Source: Sphagnum compactum
Taxonomy: Eukaryota; Bryophyta; Sphagnopsida; Sphagnales
NCBI GenBank assembly: GCA_965153455.1
Contig: OZ234503.1
Span: forward strand, 7,470,157 to 7,534,156
Length of the DNA: 64,000 nt
Direction of reading: 5' to 3'
Every line of letters begins with the position of its first letter. The stretch's first letter is position 1. The notes beneath the pieces are model-generated. The model had not been told where the DNA came from. It saw only the letters and a list, made by a program, of their open reading frames with translations, and did not search any database. Shown here piece after piece: positions 36,621 through 48,157 of the stretch. A program made the translations under genes and the position numbers.

Positions 36621-38500
36621 AAAGAATCCTTTGTATGAATCACAGCCCCTTTTCTTTTTGTTGCCAAGTGGCAAATTTTTTTCCAAGAACAAATTCCTGA
36701 TTGGCCATCTCCAAAGAAGAGGCAGGATGCCCTCGGAAATGGGCAAAGTTTAAACTACCCACTGATGAGAATTTCGCAAAAAGTTCTCAAGAATGAACTC
36801 ATAGTTCACAATGTAACACTTGGTGAACATTCCTCAAAACACGAGACCCAAAGAAAACTAAATCAAGTAACAACATGGGTGAACACTATTCACAATATGG
36901 GACCAAGTGAAAAACTACATTGATATGGCACCGTACTCCTTTGCAAGGAAAGCCAACAAAATGTTATCAATAAAAAAAGGAGCAAAGTATCTTATGATAA
37001 CATGCAACAAGTTTGAAGCCAATGAATGCATTAAGCACACTTGAGAGACAATTTTATGTCACTTTGTGCAGCATATCAAGTGAACAACTAACTCTTGGTC
37101 ACCTTGCAATATGGATACGGGATTATAACAAACGTGTCAATAATTTGAAGGTGCACACTTTAAAACTGACCACTATGTTGTTGAAAACATGTCCCCAAAT
37201 GTCCCCAAATGGTTTGGTTTGAATCCATTATCAAATCCTCCAGCAACTCAGCTAAGTGTGAACACTACGTTGACAAGCATTTCCCCAAATGGGTTTGAAT
37301 CCTAAAACAACTTATTGTGAACTTAGTAATCATATTTTTATTGGTGTTACTATGAGCCTGTGAGTTCATTTTTTGGACTTCATGGGGACTAGAGGCACCA
37401 ACAAATGTTGCATTCCCGTAACACAAAGTGAAATCTATCCTGAGAAAGCTTGAACCAGTGATACCATAAGTTTGCAAAATTTCTGTTGCATTTGCACACA
37501 CAGGTTTCACAAAAATCTGTCCTAAGAGGAGCTTGAAACAAGAATGCATCATACTACAAATTTCTGCTGGATGTGCACAGAATTTGTTCTAATCTGTTCT
37601 AAGAAACTCGAAACTGAAACATGCTACTTTCCAAATTTGTTCTGCAAAATCTGTTGTGAGAGGCTTGAAACATAACATACTACTATACAGATTTGTGGTG
37701 GATGTGCACAAAAGTTTCACAATACCTAGGAAGAAAAGGTTTCATGAAGACACACATGAACACATCTATTGCCAATATTGAAATGAGTTTACAGGAGACA
37801 TTGCTAGAACAACCCAGAAAATTCATGCTCAAGAAATGGGTAATAGGGTCCATCTGAATTCTGTGTTTCCAGGAGACGTCACGAAGAGTCTCATTGAAAT
37901 GGTTGCTGAAGACATGGGTGATAGGGTCCATCCGAATCCTTGGCGCAACAAGAATGTAGTTTTGTCAAACAATGAAGATAAAAAAAACAGTACCTTCATG
38001 AAGGAGCAGAAGACCATCAGTCATCAGGTAATGCTTGATGGCAGCACCCTGAATCTTTCGAAATCTTTCATCTCCAGTATACCTGAAGATTAGCTATCAC
38101 ATTGCAACCCAGCAATTGGGAACAGCTATTTTAGCAGTAGAAATAGTGTCAGCCGTTTCGAATCCTCAGGACATTGCTGAGGTCAAGACTTTCAAATCAT
38201 CAGCAATGGTTTGTTTGATGCTTGAAAACCAAACAGTTTTGAGGAATCCATCTCCAGCTCAAACTGGCTTACATTACAACTGTAAAACCAACATGCCAAA
38301 GAAAACAATTTGACAGCATCCGGTTGATTTATAACGGCCAGGATTTATATTTCAGCAAGTGAAGTCTGTAGTAACAACTGAAATGGAGCAAGCGGATTAC
38401 AAAATTTAGAGAAGAAGACCCCAAGTAAGTCGAAGACTCCAGAATGACTTCAGAGAGAAGACCTGCAAAACACTGAAACAACTATGCCATTCTCAAGAAA
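36621..38500. other. Spacer with degenerate repeats
   Basis: Diverged tandem units with the phrases GATGTGCACA, TTCACAAAAATCTGT and GGCTTGAAACA occupy about 37489-37722. The phrase ATGGGT(A/G)ATAGGGTCCATC occurs twice (37833 and 37914). No gene is recognised. Confidence 0.5.
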
Positions 38501-38936
38501 TCATTTACTGAAAATCTCGAACTATGCAGAAAACCTCGAAGATCGCCTCATTCCGATTCGAGCTTCGCCGAAAGATCGCCTCGTTCAGCTCTCGAGCTCC
38601 AACGACGGAAAGATCACCTCGTTCTGCTTCGAAGAGCTCCATTGAGGCAACCCGTGACCAGAAAGACAAGGAACAACAAAGCTCTCCTTCCTCTCCAACC
38701 AAGCTTCCGACATCATCGGAAATCGTACCCCGCAAAAAAAACACACACACACAACATTATTCACTCATTCATTCATTCATCACAGGCTTGTTCTCATTGG
38801 CCTTCGGCTTCTGAGTGCTCGGTTTCTGCTCCTCCATCTTCCTCTTCTCCCCTGCGCCCTTCTGGCTCAAAAAAGAGCGGAAGAGCGCCGAATTCACATC
38901 ATAAATCATTTCGTCCACACCACGACACAAAACAAA

Positions 38937-38938
<2 letters not shown>

Positions 38939-38968
<30 letters not shown>
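38939..38968. repeat. CT microsatellite upstream of the heat-shock factor gene
   Basis: A perfect CT dinucleotide run about 2.3 kb upstream of the HSF start codon. It may mark a promoter or leader, as CT tracts often do in plants. Confidence 0.7.
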
Positions 38969-38971
<3 letters not shown>

Positions 38972-39157
38972 TCACTGCAATGTCTCGATCCAACCAGTTG
39001 CCCTTTGCACTGAAACTCGCCAACACTAGAAACACAAAGAACCTCGTCAATTCTTCGACAGCAAAAAGCTCGTAGACGAAGCAAGCGCGACCGACGTCGT
39101 CGTCTTCGTCGACAAGAAAACGAATTCTAGCAACGCTCTTTGCATTTTACCCTGGGC

Positions 39158-39178
39158 GGGTTTTAGGGTTAGGGTTTC
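39158..39178. promoter_or_regulatory. Telo-box-like TTTTAGGGTTAGGGTTTC upstream of HSF
   Basis: A TAGGGTTAGGGTTT motif in a locally GC-rich stretch, about 2 kb upstream of the HSF start codon. Together with the CT tract and a CTG run (39690-39712) it suggests that the HSF transcript starts near 39.1-39.7 kb with a long leader. This is inferred. Confidence 0.35.
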
Positions 39179-40321
39179 GTTGCGGCTGGAACCCGCGGAA
39201 CTGCGGCGAATCGTTCGAGAGAACGACGTAGCTACCGTCATGGTCGGGGGTTTCGTGGAAGAACGTCGAAGAGAACTTTGCGGGGAGCGAGAGAGCGACC
39301 GAGAGAGCGAGGTTTCTTTCTTTCTCTCTTTAATTCACCCGGCGGCAATGCACGGGCTACGCACCCGGGCGGCACAAAATCCCTCCTCTCGCACCTAGCG
39401 TGGATGCGAGACGCGAGAAGAGGGGAAAAACAGACAGAACTTGTGTTGTTGTCGTGGTGCTGGTGATTAGGGTTTGCGGATTTGGCGCCTTTTAGAGATT
39501 GTAGCATCCCATCGCCGAGTGTGCCACATAGTAGTAGTACCTTTTTCCCCCTGGAACAAACAATCAAACAAACAAAGGAATCTCATAAGCTTGCAACCAA
39601 AACGTTGCCTCTTCCGTGATTTGCACGCTTCTTTTCGCCTTCTGGTTGGTTTTTGGAAGAGGAGTCGGTCGGTCGGTCGGTTGGGGGGTTGCTGCTGCTG
39701 CTGCTGCTGCTGTTTTTGCTGATTCCCGTGTTTTCATGGGATTGTGCTTCACTTCATCTGCCGGTAACAATTGCTGGACCAAGGCTCCGGTAAGCTTTCT
39801 CACGGTCCCTGTTGCTGCGTGTTCTCTTCTGGCTTTTGTCTGCTTCTTCTGCGGTAGAAGAATTTTGATCCAGTTTCCGTCGTAGTTCCTGTTCTTTTGT
39901 TTTTCTGGCCCTCTGCTTTTTTGGTTTTCTGTTTTGCTTCCGGGACAAGTTTCCCCGTTGAGCTTTTCCAGGATCCAGGTCTTGGCTCCTAGTTTGGAGA
40001 ATGAGGGAAGCTCTGTGCGGTGTGTTTTGTTGATCCATTGTGCCGGTGCTTTTTTCTTTCTTTTTTTGCTTCTTTGTTCTGGTAGATGTTTTCTCGTAGA
40101 AGGTTGTCGGTGAGCTCTTCTGTATGATATGTAGTTCTTTCTTCCTTCCTTTTTTTGGTTGCGGTTGCAGAGAATTTGGAACTCTTGTTTTCCTCTCTGA
40201 TGTTTTTGAGGCAATTTTACTCCTAGTTAAGGATATGATGCAGAAGACATGCTGCAGGTCCGTCAGGCATGTTCTTGAGGTCTCTTTTCTTGTGTAATTG
40301 GTTTCTGATTTGAGAATCTGC

Positions 40322-40767
40322 AGCTCTGATTGTGTTGCTTTTGCTTCTGAATGGTCTGATCCTGCTTTCTTTTGATAGCAATTTGCAGCAGGACTGTGAT
40401 AAGCTTGTCAAGGGTTGGTGCTTTTCTTGGCTTCATATTGAGAATGTTGCACTCTTGGAGCTGCTTTGTGGTGTACGGTATTAAACCTGTATCTGTATTA
40501 GCTATGAGTGCAGAGAAAGTCATTCTTTTCTGTCAAGATGAGGGAAAGTCATGAATCATGGAGCTCTGATTGTGCTGCTGTTGCATCCTGAATGGTTCTG
40601 CTTTCACTTTCCTCTGTTAGCAATCTGTAGCAGGACTGTGATGAGCTTGTCAATGTTCAGTGCTTTTCTTGGTTTCGTATTGAGAATGTTGCACTCTTGG
40701 AACTGCTTTGTGGTGTATGCTGGTGAACCTGTGTCCATGTTAGCTATGTGAGCACAGAAAGCCATTC
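40322..40767. repeat. Tandem duplication of about 205 bp in the HSF leader region
   Basis: Copy A (40322-40525) and copy B (40561-40767) share most of their length, including GCAGGACTGTGATAAGCTTG against GTAGCAGGACTGTGATGAGC, then GAGAATGTTGCACTCTTGGA and CTGCTTTGTGGTGTA. The copies are separated by about 35 bp. They probably lie in the 5' intron or leader of the HSF gene. Confidence 0.85.
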
Positions 40768-41134
40768 ACCAGATGCATGCTTATCTGATGATTGGGTGTG
40801 TGGTTTCCAGTTTTTTCTAGTGAGGGTCTGGCCAGAAGTTTTCAGTATTTCTTTTTGTCTGAGCTGCCATCAGACAAGGACATCTGATGACAAGAGGTCA
40901 CAATTTGGTCTGACTGGAAAGTTCTAAGATTGAGTAGAATTGAATCAGCTTTCTGATGCCAATCTGCCACAGTAACAGATGCAGTGGATTCTGCCATGGA
41001 TTGATCATTGTAGATACAAGCTTCACTGTGCATTCTGATACAATCTTTGAAGCTCTTTTCCTTTTGTCACTGAGTTGTAGAGGTTAGACTGATCTTTCGT
41101 GTGTAGTTTTTTGAATTGCTTCTTTTTCAGGACC

Positions 41135-41185
41135 ATGTGTTTTGGTATTGGAAAGATGGGGGTCGAAGAGACTTTGGAGGCATGA
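41135..41185 (+). CDS. 16-codon upstream ORF in the HSF leader
   Basis: The uORF starts just after a strong acceptor (TTCTTTTTCAG, ending 41130), encodes MCFGIGKMGVEETLEA and stops at TGA 41183-41185. This is 40 nt before the main ATG at 41226. Stress-regulated plant HSF mRNAs are known to use uORFs to limit translation. Activity here is inferred from position. Confidence 0.45.
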   Translation: MCFGIGKMGVEETLEA

Positions 41186-41225
41186 GAGATATTCTAGTCA
41201 GTGGTACATTTGATATCAGGACGCA

Positions 41226-43162
41226 ATGGTGTCACAAGGAATGAAGACAGACACAAAATGGCCATCTCTGGAGGAGAGCATGGAACAAGTGCAGTTTGCT
41301 TCCACCTCAGATTCTCTGCCTTTATCAGCTGCTACAGTGCCACAACCTTTGGATGGCTTGCAGAATGCTGCGCCCCCTCCATTCCTGACAAAAACTTATG
41401 ATATGGTTGATGACCCTGCCACTGATGCCATAGTTTCATGGAGTACAGGCTCGAATAGCTTTGTGGTGTGGAATCCTCCGGGGTTTTCTCAAGAACTTTT
41501 GCCCAAGTATTTCAAGCACAACAATTTCTCTAGCTTTGTTCGGCAGCTTAACACCTATGTGAGTGATTTTGCCTTTGGGGAAGTTGGGAATCCTGATGCT
41601 GGGTGGTGTTGTTTGTTAGGTATATCATGCCTAGGAAGGAATTTAACTGTGCGGTGGTTTCTTGGTTTTGTCATGTAGGGGTTCCGCAAAGTGGACCCAG
41701 ATCGTTGGGAGTTTGCAAATGAGTGCTTTTTACGTGGGCGGAGAGAGCTGCTACGAGGAATCCATCGCCGGAAGCCAGCATCACAGGCCCAGCAGTTGCA
41801 GCCACAGCAGCAAGGTGAGCAAGGCATTTTGGCGCCCACTCTGGAAATTGGGAAAGTTGGATTGGAAGGGGAGATTGAGACACTGAAGAGGGATAAGAAT
41901 GTTCTTATGCTTGAGCTGGTGCGACTGAGACAGCAGCAGCAGAGTACAGAGCAGAATCTTCAGGTATGTGGTTCCATGCAGTGCTGACGTTCTTCCTCTC
42001 TTCATGTACAATTTCTGAGATCTCCTTGTCCTTGTGGGTGTCAGGTCACATTGCTATCTTTGCTGATGCAGGTAATGGGGCAACGCTTACAAGTCACTGA
42101 GCAACGGCAACAGCAAATGATGACATTCTTAGCCAAAGCCATGCAGAATCCTGCCTTCCTTGCTCAGCTTATGCAACAGACTGAAAGCAACAAACGCCTG
42201 GCTGCGACTGTTCGGAAGAAGCGACGCCTTCCAAAACATGGTGAGAGTGAAGAGGATTCTTTGAATGCTGATTCACCACCTGATGGTCAAATGGTGACAT
42301 TCCAACCCAACGGAACTGGAGAACCTAATGGGACCCGATCAATGCTCATGCAGTTCTGGAATATCTTAGAAGCTTCTTCACCAAAGCATGATAGCATTCC
42401 CCTTGAAACAATGTTCAGGGATATTAGTTCTGGGACCTCTGTTCCTGAGGTGAATACTTTGAACCGGCATTCAGGTGTAACACTGACAGAAATGCAATTG
42501 TCAGGGCTGCCTGACACACTGCCTGGTAATGTAGTTGTGACAGACGTACCTGATAAATCGGTGCTTCGTATTTCTCCTTCACCAACTATGCATATCCCAC
42601 GACTTGAAGGTGAGATTTGTTTGCAGTTGTTATGTCAGTTACCATTTGTGCACAAACTCTACTTCATCAGGTTGCAGACATTCATGGAATGACGTTGCTG
42701 ATGTTTGTTATTTCTCTGTTTATATCTCACCACCTAATGAAGGTGAAACTTTCATATCTTGTGTCAGGTGGGCACACCGTGGAGAGCACTGATAAGTCTT
42801 TGAGGAGTGATGCAAGGGATAATGGGGAGGAGAATGATGACTCTATGGAAGTCAATGGTGAGGGTTTCACAGAGGAAGTAAGCTCCAATGTGGACAGCCC
42901 GGCTCTTAGTTTGGGTGCAAATGATATCTTCTGGGAGCAATTCTTGACAGAGACTCCAGATAGTCCTGTGGCTAGCACAGATCCTGATATGGATGCAGAG
43001 GGGCCCTCAGAAACAGGAGCACTTCTTATGGATAGTACAGTGGATGGAACAGATGTCTTTGCTGATGCAATTGGTGGGGGCCATCCTCAAGCCAAGGACT
43101 GGTGGAGCAAGGAAAATGTTGATGAGTTGTCAACCCAGATGGGACAACTTGCTCCTGGCTAG
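41226..43162 (+). CDS. HSFA1: Heat-shock transcription factor, class A1
   Basis: Exons 41226-41558, 41679-41963, 42072-42609 and 42768-43162 join in consistent phase to 516 residues. HSFs bind heat-shock elements as trimers in the nucleus; A1 members are the master activators of the plant heat response. The DNA-binding domain (about 51-144) runs from [12 protein letters not shown] through [20 protein letters not shown], with the conserved HSF intron between Tyr111 and Gly112. HR-A/B heptad repeats with the class-A spacing lie at about 165-240 ([20 protein letters not shown] ... [18 protein letters not shown]). A nuclear localisation cluster, RKKRRLPK, lies near 254-261. An AHA activation motif, [12 protein letters not shown], lies near 438-449. 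A Leu-containing C-terminus ([14 protein letters not shown]) resembles the export signal of HSFA1 proteins. An acceptor at 41130 indicates an intron in the leader. Confidence 0.95.
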
Positions 43163-45455
43163 GATTCAGGGCAGAAACATAGGGATTTTAGAGTAGTAGA
43201 GAGAAAAGCAAGAAATTTGCCATTGTGGTATTGGCATTTGATTGAGCATGGTGGATGACTGCCACTGAAAAATGGGGTGTGATCAGCTGGTATGTACCAA
43301 CATCTTCACAGAAACATTTGCATAAGTACATAAATGTGGGGTTAAAACAGTATGATGGACAAAGAAGTCATTTGTAGGGCTTACTATCTACGAAGCCACA
43401 CTCCTGCAGATAGTACCAGACACATAGCAAGTTTTTTTGGGTTTGACTGCAGTGTGAAGTCTCACAGCTCTGTATATTTCTTGTCTTGCTTTTGTGTATT
43501 ATAGCAGACAGATTTCCATGATCACAATCTGTGAGGGAGTGGGAATATCCACTTTCATATTGCAATCATGAGAAAGCCCTGTGTGTTCTCAGATTGAACC
43601 TATACAGGTCTTGCTCAAATGTCAGCGGTTGTTGATTGGATTGAGAATGGCATTGCATGCAAAAGTGAATATATGATTAGTTTCCTATCTGAGCTTGGCT
43701 GCCACTGCTCTGGTTCTCTTCTTTTTCAATGGTTGTGGTGAGTGTGGAACCCAGAATCTGGCTCCTTTTGTGCTACAGGAAGAAATTGGAAGTACACAAG
43801 ACGATTCCTGTGTGGACTATTGGCCACCTGTGCAGGTAGTCTGGATCCATGGGATATGGGTGTGCTGTCTCTGTCAATGGACAAATGAAGACATATATCA
43901 GCGAAGCCTTCATGTTTTGATCTTCATCGTGAAGGTGCTCTTTCTCACTCCAACCATACTTTTGCCTGTGCTCACAAACTCATTCTTGACCTTCAATGTA
44001 GACAATGCATGAATGCAAAGGGCAACAGATTTCTTCCCTAAGTCATTTGTTCCAGGACTGAACAAGACAGGATGGGAGAATTCTGTAGACATCCCAAGTG
44101 GGTGTTTGTATCATTGTGCTGGCTAGTCCTTGTGTGTTTTGCACCTTAGATTTAGGGCTTTGTTGCACTACGCACCACCATTGATGATTTTGTCAGTCCT
44201 GTCAAAATGTGCATGAGGGTGAGTACAATATTATTCCACACGAGTGGATGACAAACATGTACATGTAAGTTAAATAGGGAGGATGGGATGAACATATCAG
44301 AGTTTAGTAAATATAGCTAATTCCAAAGTATTATTGGATTGGGTGGGTTGGAGTTGAGGATGATGAAGGAAGAAAGATTTCTCCGTGTACCAATGAAAAG
44401 CTAATATTAAATTTTTCTTGTTGATGTGAATATGTTATAAGCATTTTTGGGCAAGTCTTTGATGGTTGGTACAAATATTGTTCATATTGTAGTGTTTTGA
44501 AATCATTGTTGTATATTGTTCACATAGTGGTTTGCACATGTCAGAATATTATGAAGCTGTACTTCTTAATGGTGACTATGGGATGACCAGTGGCAACCCT
44601 TACCATGCGGTGGCAATGTTTTGAGCTGGAAAATATGGCAATGTTTTTGAGCTGGAAAATATGATTTCGGCATATACAAAGAATTTTTCATGGAAAAATT
44701 GGCTAAATTAGCCATATGTCAAAGAAAAATAAATTCAATGTGCCAGATTTTTATGACAAGTTTCAGTAGGTAGTCAAGAATATAGAAGGATTCTGTTTTC
44801 TCTTTACTTTCAAATGTGGTATGTAGCCAGATTTGGCCAAATTATTTCCTGGATGATCGCCACTTGGACTACATCACAAAATCCTTAAAAGAAAGCCTGC
44901 ATGATGGTCTCTGCATTGTTATTGACTGAACAAACTCAGAATTTTTAAGTAAAGAGATTGAGAATGATCAAATAGTTGAAAGAAATAACATTAATTTTGC
45001 ATCAATATGTTAAAATTGGATTTCAAGAGGATTGTTGTGATTCAATGGCATTCAAAATTGCACCATCAAATTCTCCAATAATAAGTTGTCTTGATTTCAT
45101 CTTGATACTAACCCAAGTGGTGATATCGAAACCTGATAGCAACTTCAAACATGGACCCACACTGAATTTCAATGGAAAGGAAATGAAGTGGATGATGATG
45201 TTGGAGTTTATTGAGTTTGGGACTAAGTTTTTTGCAGGTTGTGTTGAGATCCACATTGTTGCTATGTATGTTGAAATGTCGGTCTTTGAAAGCATGGCAT
45301 AATACTTGATCTCAAATTCTATGACGGGTGGGTCATTTCCAATGATGACAAGCTTGTCCTCACTTCTTATGAATGACTGACTACTAGCATATGGTGTCAT
45401 AATTGAAAGTATACTTTCAAAGTTCATCACCGTGCTCCTCGTTGTCTATATTATT
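43163..45455. other. Spacer downstream of HSF
   Basis: Roughly the first 300-400 bp are probably 3' untranslated sequence. Frames at 43695-44012 (+), 44976-45302 (+) and 45023-45430 (-) match no family I know and mutually overlap. No RNA gene is seen. Confidence 0.45.
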
Positions 45456-45715
45456 GATGCTCTCTTGTGGCCAATTTGGTCTTTCTTGTTCATGTCCATC
45501 ATCTTCCTCGGTTTCTCATTCACATCCAATTGAGTTACGAGATCTTCCTTATTGTTGATGCTCTCTTGTGGGCCAATTTGGTCTTGTTCATGTCCATCAT
45601 CTTCCTCGGTTTCTCATTCACATCCAATTGAGTTACGAGATCTTCCTTATTGTTGATGCTCTCTTGTGGGCCAATTTGTCTTTCTTCATGTTCACTTAGG
45701 TTCCTCATTCCCATC
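45456..45715. repeat. Tandem repeat, unit about 98-101 bp, 2.5 copies
   Basis: GATGCTCTCTTGTGG starts copies at 45456, 45557 and 45655. GTTCATGTCCATCATCTTCC and CATCCAATTGAGTTACGAGA are shared by the first two. On the minus strand the unit reads in frame as DLVTQLDVNEKPRKMMDMN, so it may derive from a coding exon, but no gene is recognisable around it. Confidence 0.8.
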
Positions 45716-46140
45716 CAATTGAGAAGATTTTCTTCACAAGAGATGAAAGTCTTTTTGTTCAAAGAAAAAGAAAAGAGATTAACTCCTTTCCATTTCCCTT
45801 TTACATTCATATGACCTTGGGTGAAACGGCACGCACACTAGTACTAGGGGGTTTTAGGGTGGATGACAAAGTAGGACTAACTACTTTCAAACCACACAAA
45901 ATCATCCATAAACCACTTCACAATTTTGTTCAATCTTTGGACATTTCCAAGACAAAAGGGACACTCTAATAAATTGTGTTAGGTATAGGGGAAGGCCGAG
46001 GCCAAGGGGAGTACAGTTTCCCAGCATAAAAGTACTAAATGTTTTGAAATGGAATGATGGAAGGTTTGCATGCAAATAGCAAAGGTCCCTTCACTCAAAG
46101 GAAGCATCTTGTGTGTGTGGGGGGGGGGGGGGGGAGGTGC

Positions 46141-46247
46141 TTTCAAGTTCAAAGAAGAGAAAAACCATGGAGTGCTTTCAAGTTCAAAGAAGAGAAAAAC
46201 CATGGAGTGCTTTCAAGTTCAAAGAAGAAAAACCATGGAGTGCTTTC
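46141..46247. repeat. Three copies of a 35-bp unit
   Basis: TTTCAAGTTCAAAGAAGAGA starts copies at 46141, 46176 and 46211. The last copy has a 3-4 bp shortening. The array follows a run of about 17 G at 46119-46135. Confidence 0.88.
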
Positions 46248-46584
46248 AGAGATGACAGAGGCCTTTTGGGAGCAACCAAAAGGTTGCCGAAAGAAAGACA
46301 AGGCAACCATGATGGTCAAATTGAATCAAAGAGCCACCACCAACAGCCCACCACCATACCATTGGAAGCCTTTTTATGACTGACTTGCGGATGACTCCAG
46401 ACTCCAACTATATAAGTTGACGTCAGGTTTCACCTTGGTAACCAGTCTGGTGAAGGATTGGTCTTGTTTGTAAGTAGGTAGAAAAGTAAATAGGTAGGTA
46501 AGTAGGTACGATACATAGCAAGTAGGTAGGTGGAACATTAAAAGCCTATGCTAACTAACCATCATGGTTGGGAAAAGAAACTCA

Positions 46585-46671
46585 ATCCCATCATCCATCC
46601 CTCATGGTGCACTCGGTGGTGGTTTGCTGTCCATCCCACCATCCATCCCTCATGGGTGCACTAGGTGGTGG
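46585..46671. repeat. Two copies of a unit of about 49 bp
   Basis: TCCCATCATCCATCCCTCAT and TCCCACCATCCATCCCTCAT, each followed by GG(G)TGCACT.GGTGGTGG, lie at 46587 and 46635. They are preceded by a GTAGGTAG-rich stretch (46475-46533). Confidence 0.75.
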
Positions 46672-46919
46672 GCTCATTGGTTCACTCTTGCCAGATATGA
46701 AGGGGGGCATGAGTGGACAATGGGCAGGTCAGCAAAGACAATAATATTCTCTCACTAACTTCTTAGTTACTTTTGTCATTTGAAGTATTGCAACATGTTG
46801 GGTTTAGGGTTTAGTGGGTCCACATATGCCCTATGTTGGGTTCAGGGTTTTAGTGGGCCTTGGGTGGGTGGAGATCTCTTTCTTGTGTTCAAATTTTACA
46901 AGTCTTAAACCCATTTTCA

Positions 46920-47345
46920 CTCTATTTCTTGTATCATGCAAGAAAGACTTATGAGAAATTTGATCCCCGGTTTTGTAATCATGCAAGAAATAATTATGAG
47001 AAATTTGATCCCCAGTTTTGTAATTATGCAACACATGTGACAAAAATCAATCAGTGATTTATAAATAATGATAATGCATTACTTGTGAAAAACTGGGATC
47101 AATCTCCTGTTTTGTATTATGCAATAATGTGAGAATATCGATCAATTTGTTTAGTTCTGTATTATGCAATACTTGCGAAATAGTTCTATCGATCTCCAGT
47201 TGTTTTTATTAATCAATCTCTGGTTTTGTATTTATGCAATACTTGTGAAAAATGCCATACCCAATTTTGTATTATGCAACACTTCTGAAGTTTCTAAACC
47301 AATCAATCCCAAGTTTCATTTTGGGCAATACTTGAGGAAAAAAAT
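46920..47345. repeat. Degenerate repeats around GTTTTGTATTATGCAA
   Basis: Units of about 50-65 bp contain (G)TTTTGTA(A/T)TTATGCAA, A(A)TACTTGTGAAA and GATC(A/C)ATCTCC in varying states of decay. The first two units (46938 and 46982) are almost identical. No coding signal. Confidence 0.7.
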
Positions 47346-47689
47346 CTCTAGTAAATTTTTGTGCTATGGATAATTTGTTTCCAATTTGATCACGCAGTCA
47401 TGTTTTCTGGAGATGCTGTGTGTGTGTGTGTGTGTGTGCAACCAGAAAGAGAGACATGGAGTTCATGGTGATGGAATGAATTGTTGCAGGGCAAAGCACC
47501 CAAGCAACCAAGCTCAACTCCCCTGGAAGTCCAATCAAGCCAAATTCAGCTCAGGAAACAATTTTTGCTTGAAGCTTGTGTGTGCAAGCTTGAATACCAC
47601 AAGCTTGCTCCTATGGATCATTGAACTGGATGGAAATTCACAAAGACAGCATGATCCTCCTCCTCATCATCCCTTGTCAACCCTCAACT

Positions 47690-47850
47690 CCCATCCCCTA
47701 ATCCTCAATCTTCAACCCTCAATCCTAATCCTAATCCTATCTTCAATTCTTAATCCTAATCCTAATCCTATCTTCAACCCTAATCCTAATCCTATCTTCA
47801 ATCCTAATCCTACTCCTATCTTCAATCCTGAACCTAACCCTGAATCATAA
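47690..47850. repeat. (CCTAAT)n-type minisatellite
   Basis: CCTAATCCTAATCCTATCTT and variants recur with an irregular period of about 30 bp. The array resembles a degenerate telomere-like or hexamer repeat and yields a false Asn-Pro repeat frame. Confidence 0.8.
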
Positions 47851-47860
47851 TCCTACTTCT

Positions 47861-47865
<5 letters not shown>

Positions 47866-47905
<40 letters not shown>

Positions 47906-47909
47906 GAGC
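47866..47909. repeat. GA microsatellite downstream of the ATL gene
   Basis: A GA run with one interruption, about 250 bp past the ATL stop codon on its 3' side. Confidence 0.85.
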
Positions 47910-48157
47910 TTCTAAAATCACCTTAGATTGTTTCTTCGAGTTCTTTTGTCTCCTAAAAACAAGTTCCTGAGAGAAGATGGATTTGTTGTTGTTACAATTG
48001 TTGCGATCTGCTGCTGCTCCTTGATGGAGCTCTCCAGCTGCTCTGAGACATGGCAGCTACAGCTGCTAGACTCTTTTATCCAGCTTCTCAGCAGCAATGC
48101 TGCTCATACTGGTAGACTGATCTTGATGATCTCCATGATCAGGAGACCTGACCAGCT

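Noticed and set aside
36004-36621. 205-codon minus-strand frame with GPKVAMF repeats
   Set aside because: It is produced by the tandem ATGGCGACTTTGGGCC-type DNA repeats. No family similarity.
39564-40214. 216-codon Lys/Arg/Gln-rich minus-strand frame
   Set aside because: It is antisense to the T-rich and CTG-rich leader of the HSF gene. Composition bias explains it.
43695-44012. 105-codon frame downstream of HSF
   Set aside because: Hydrophobic but unlike any family. It lies just past the HSF 3' end with no splice or start context.
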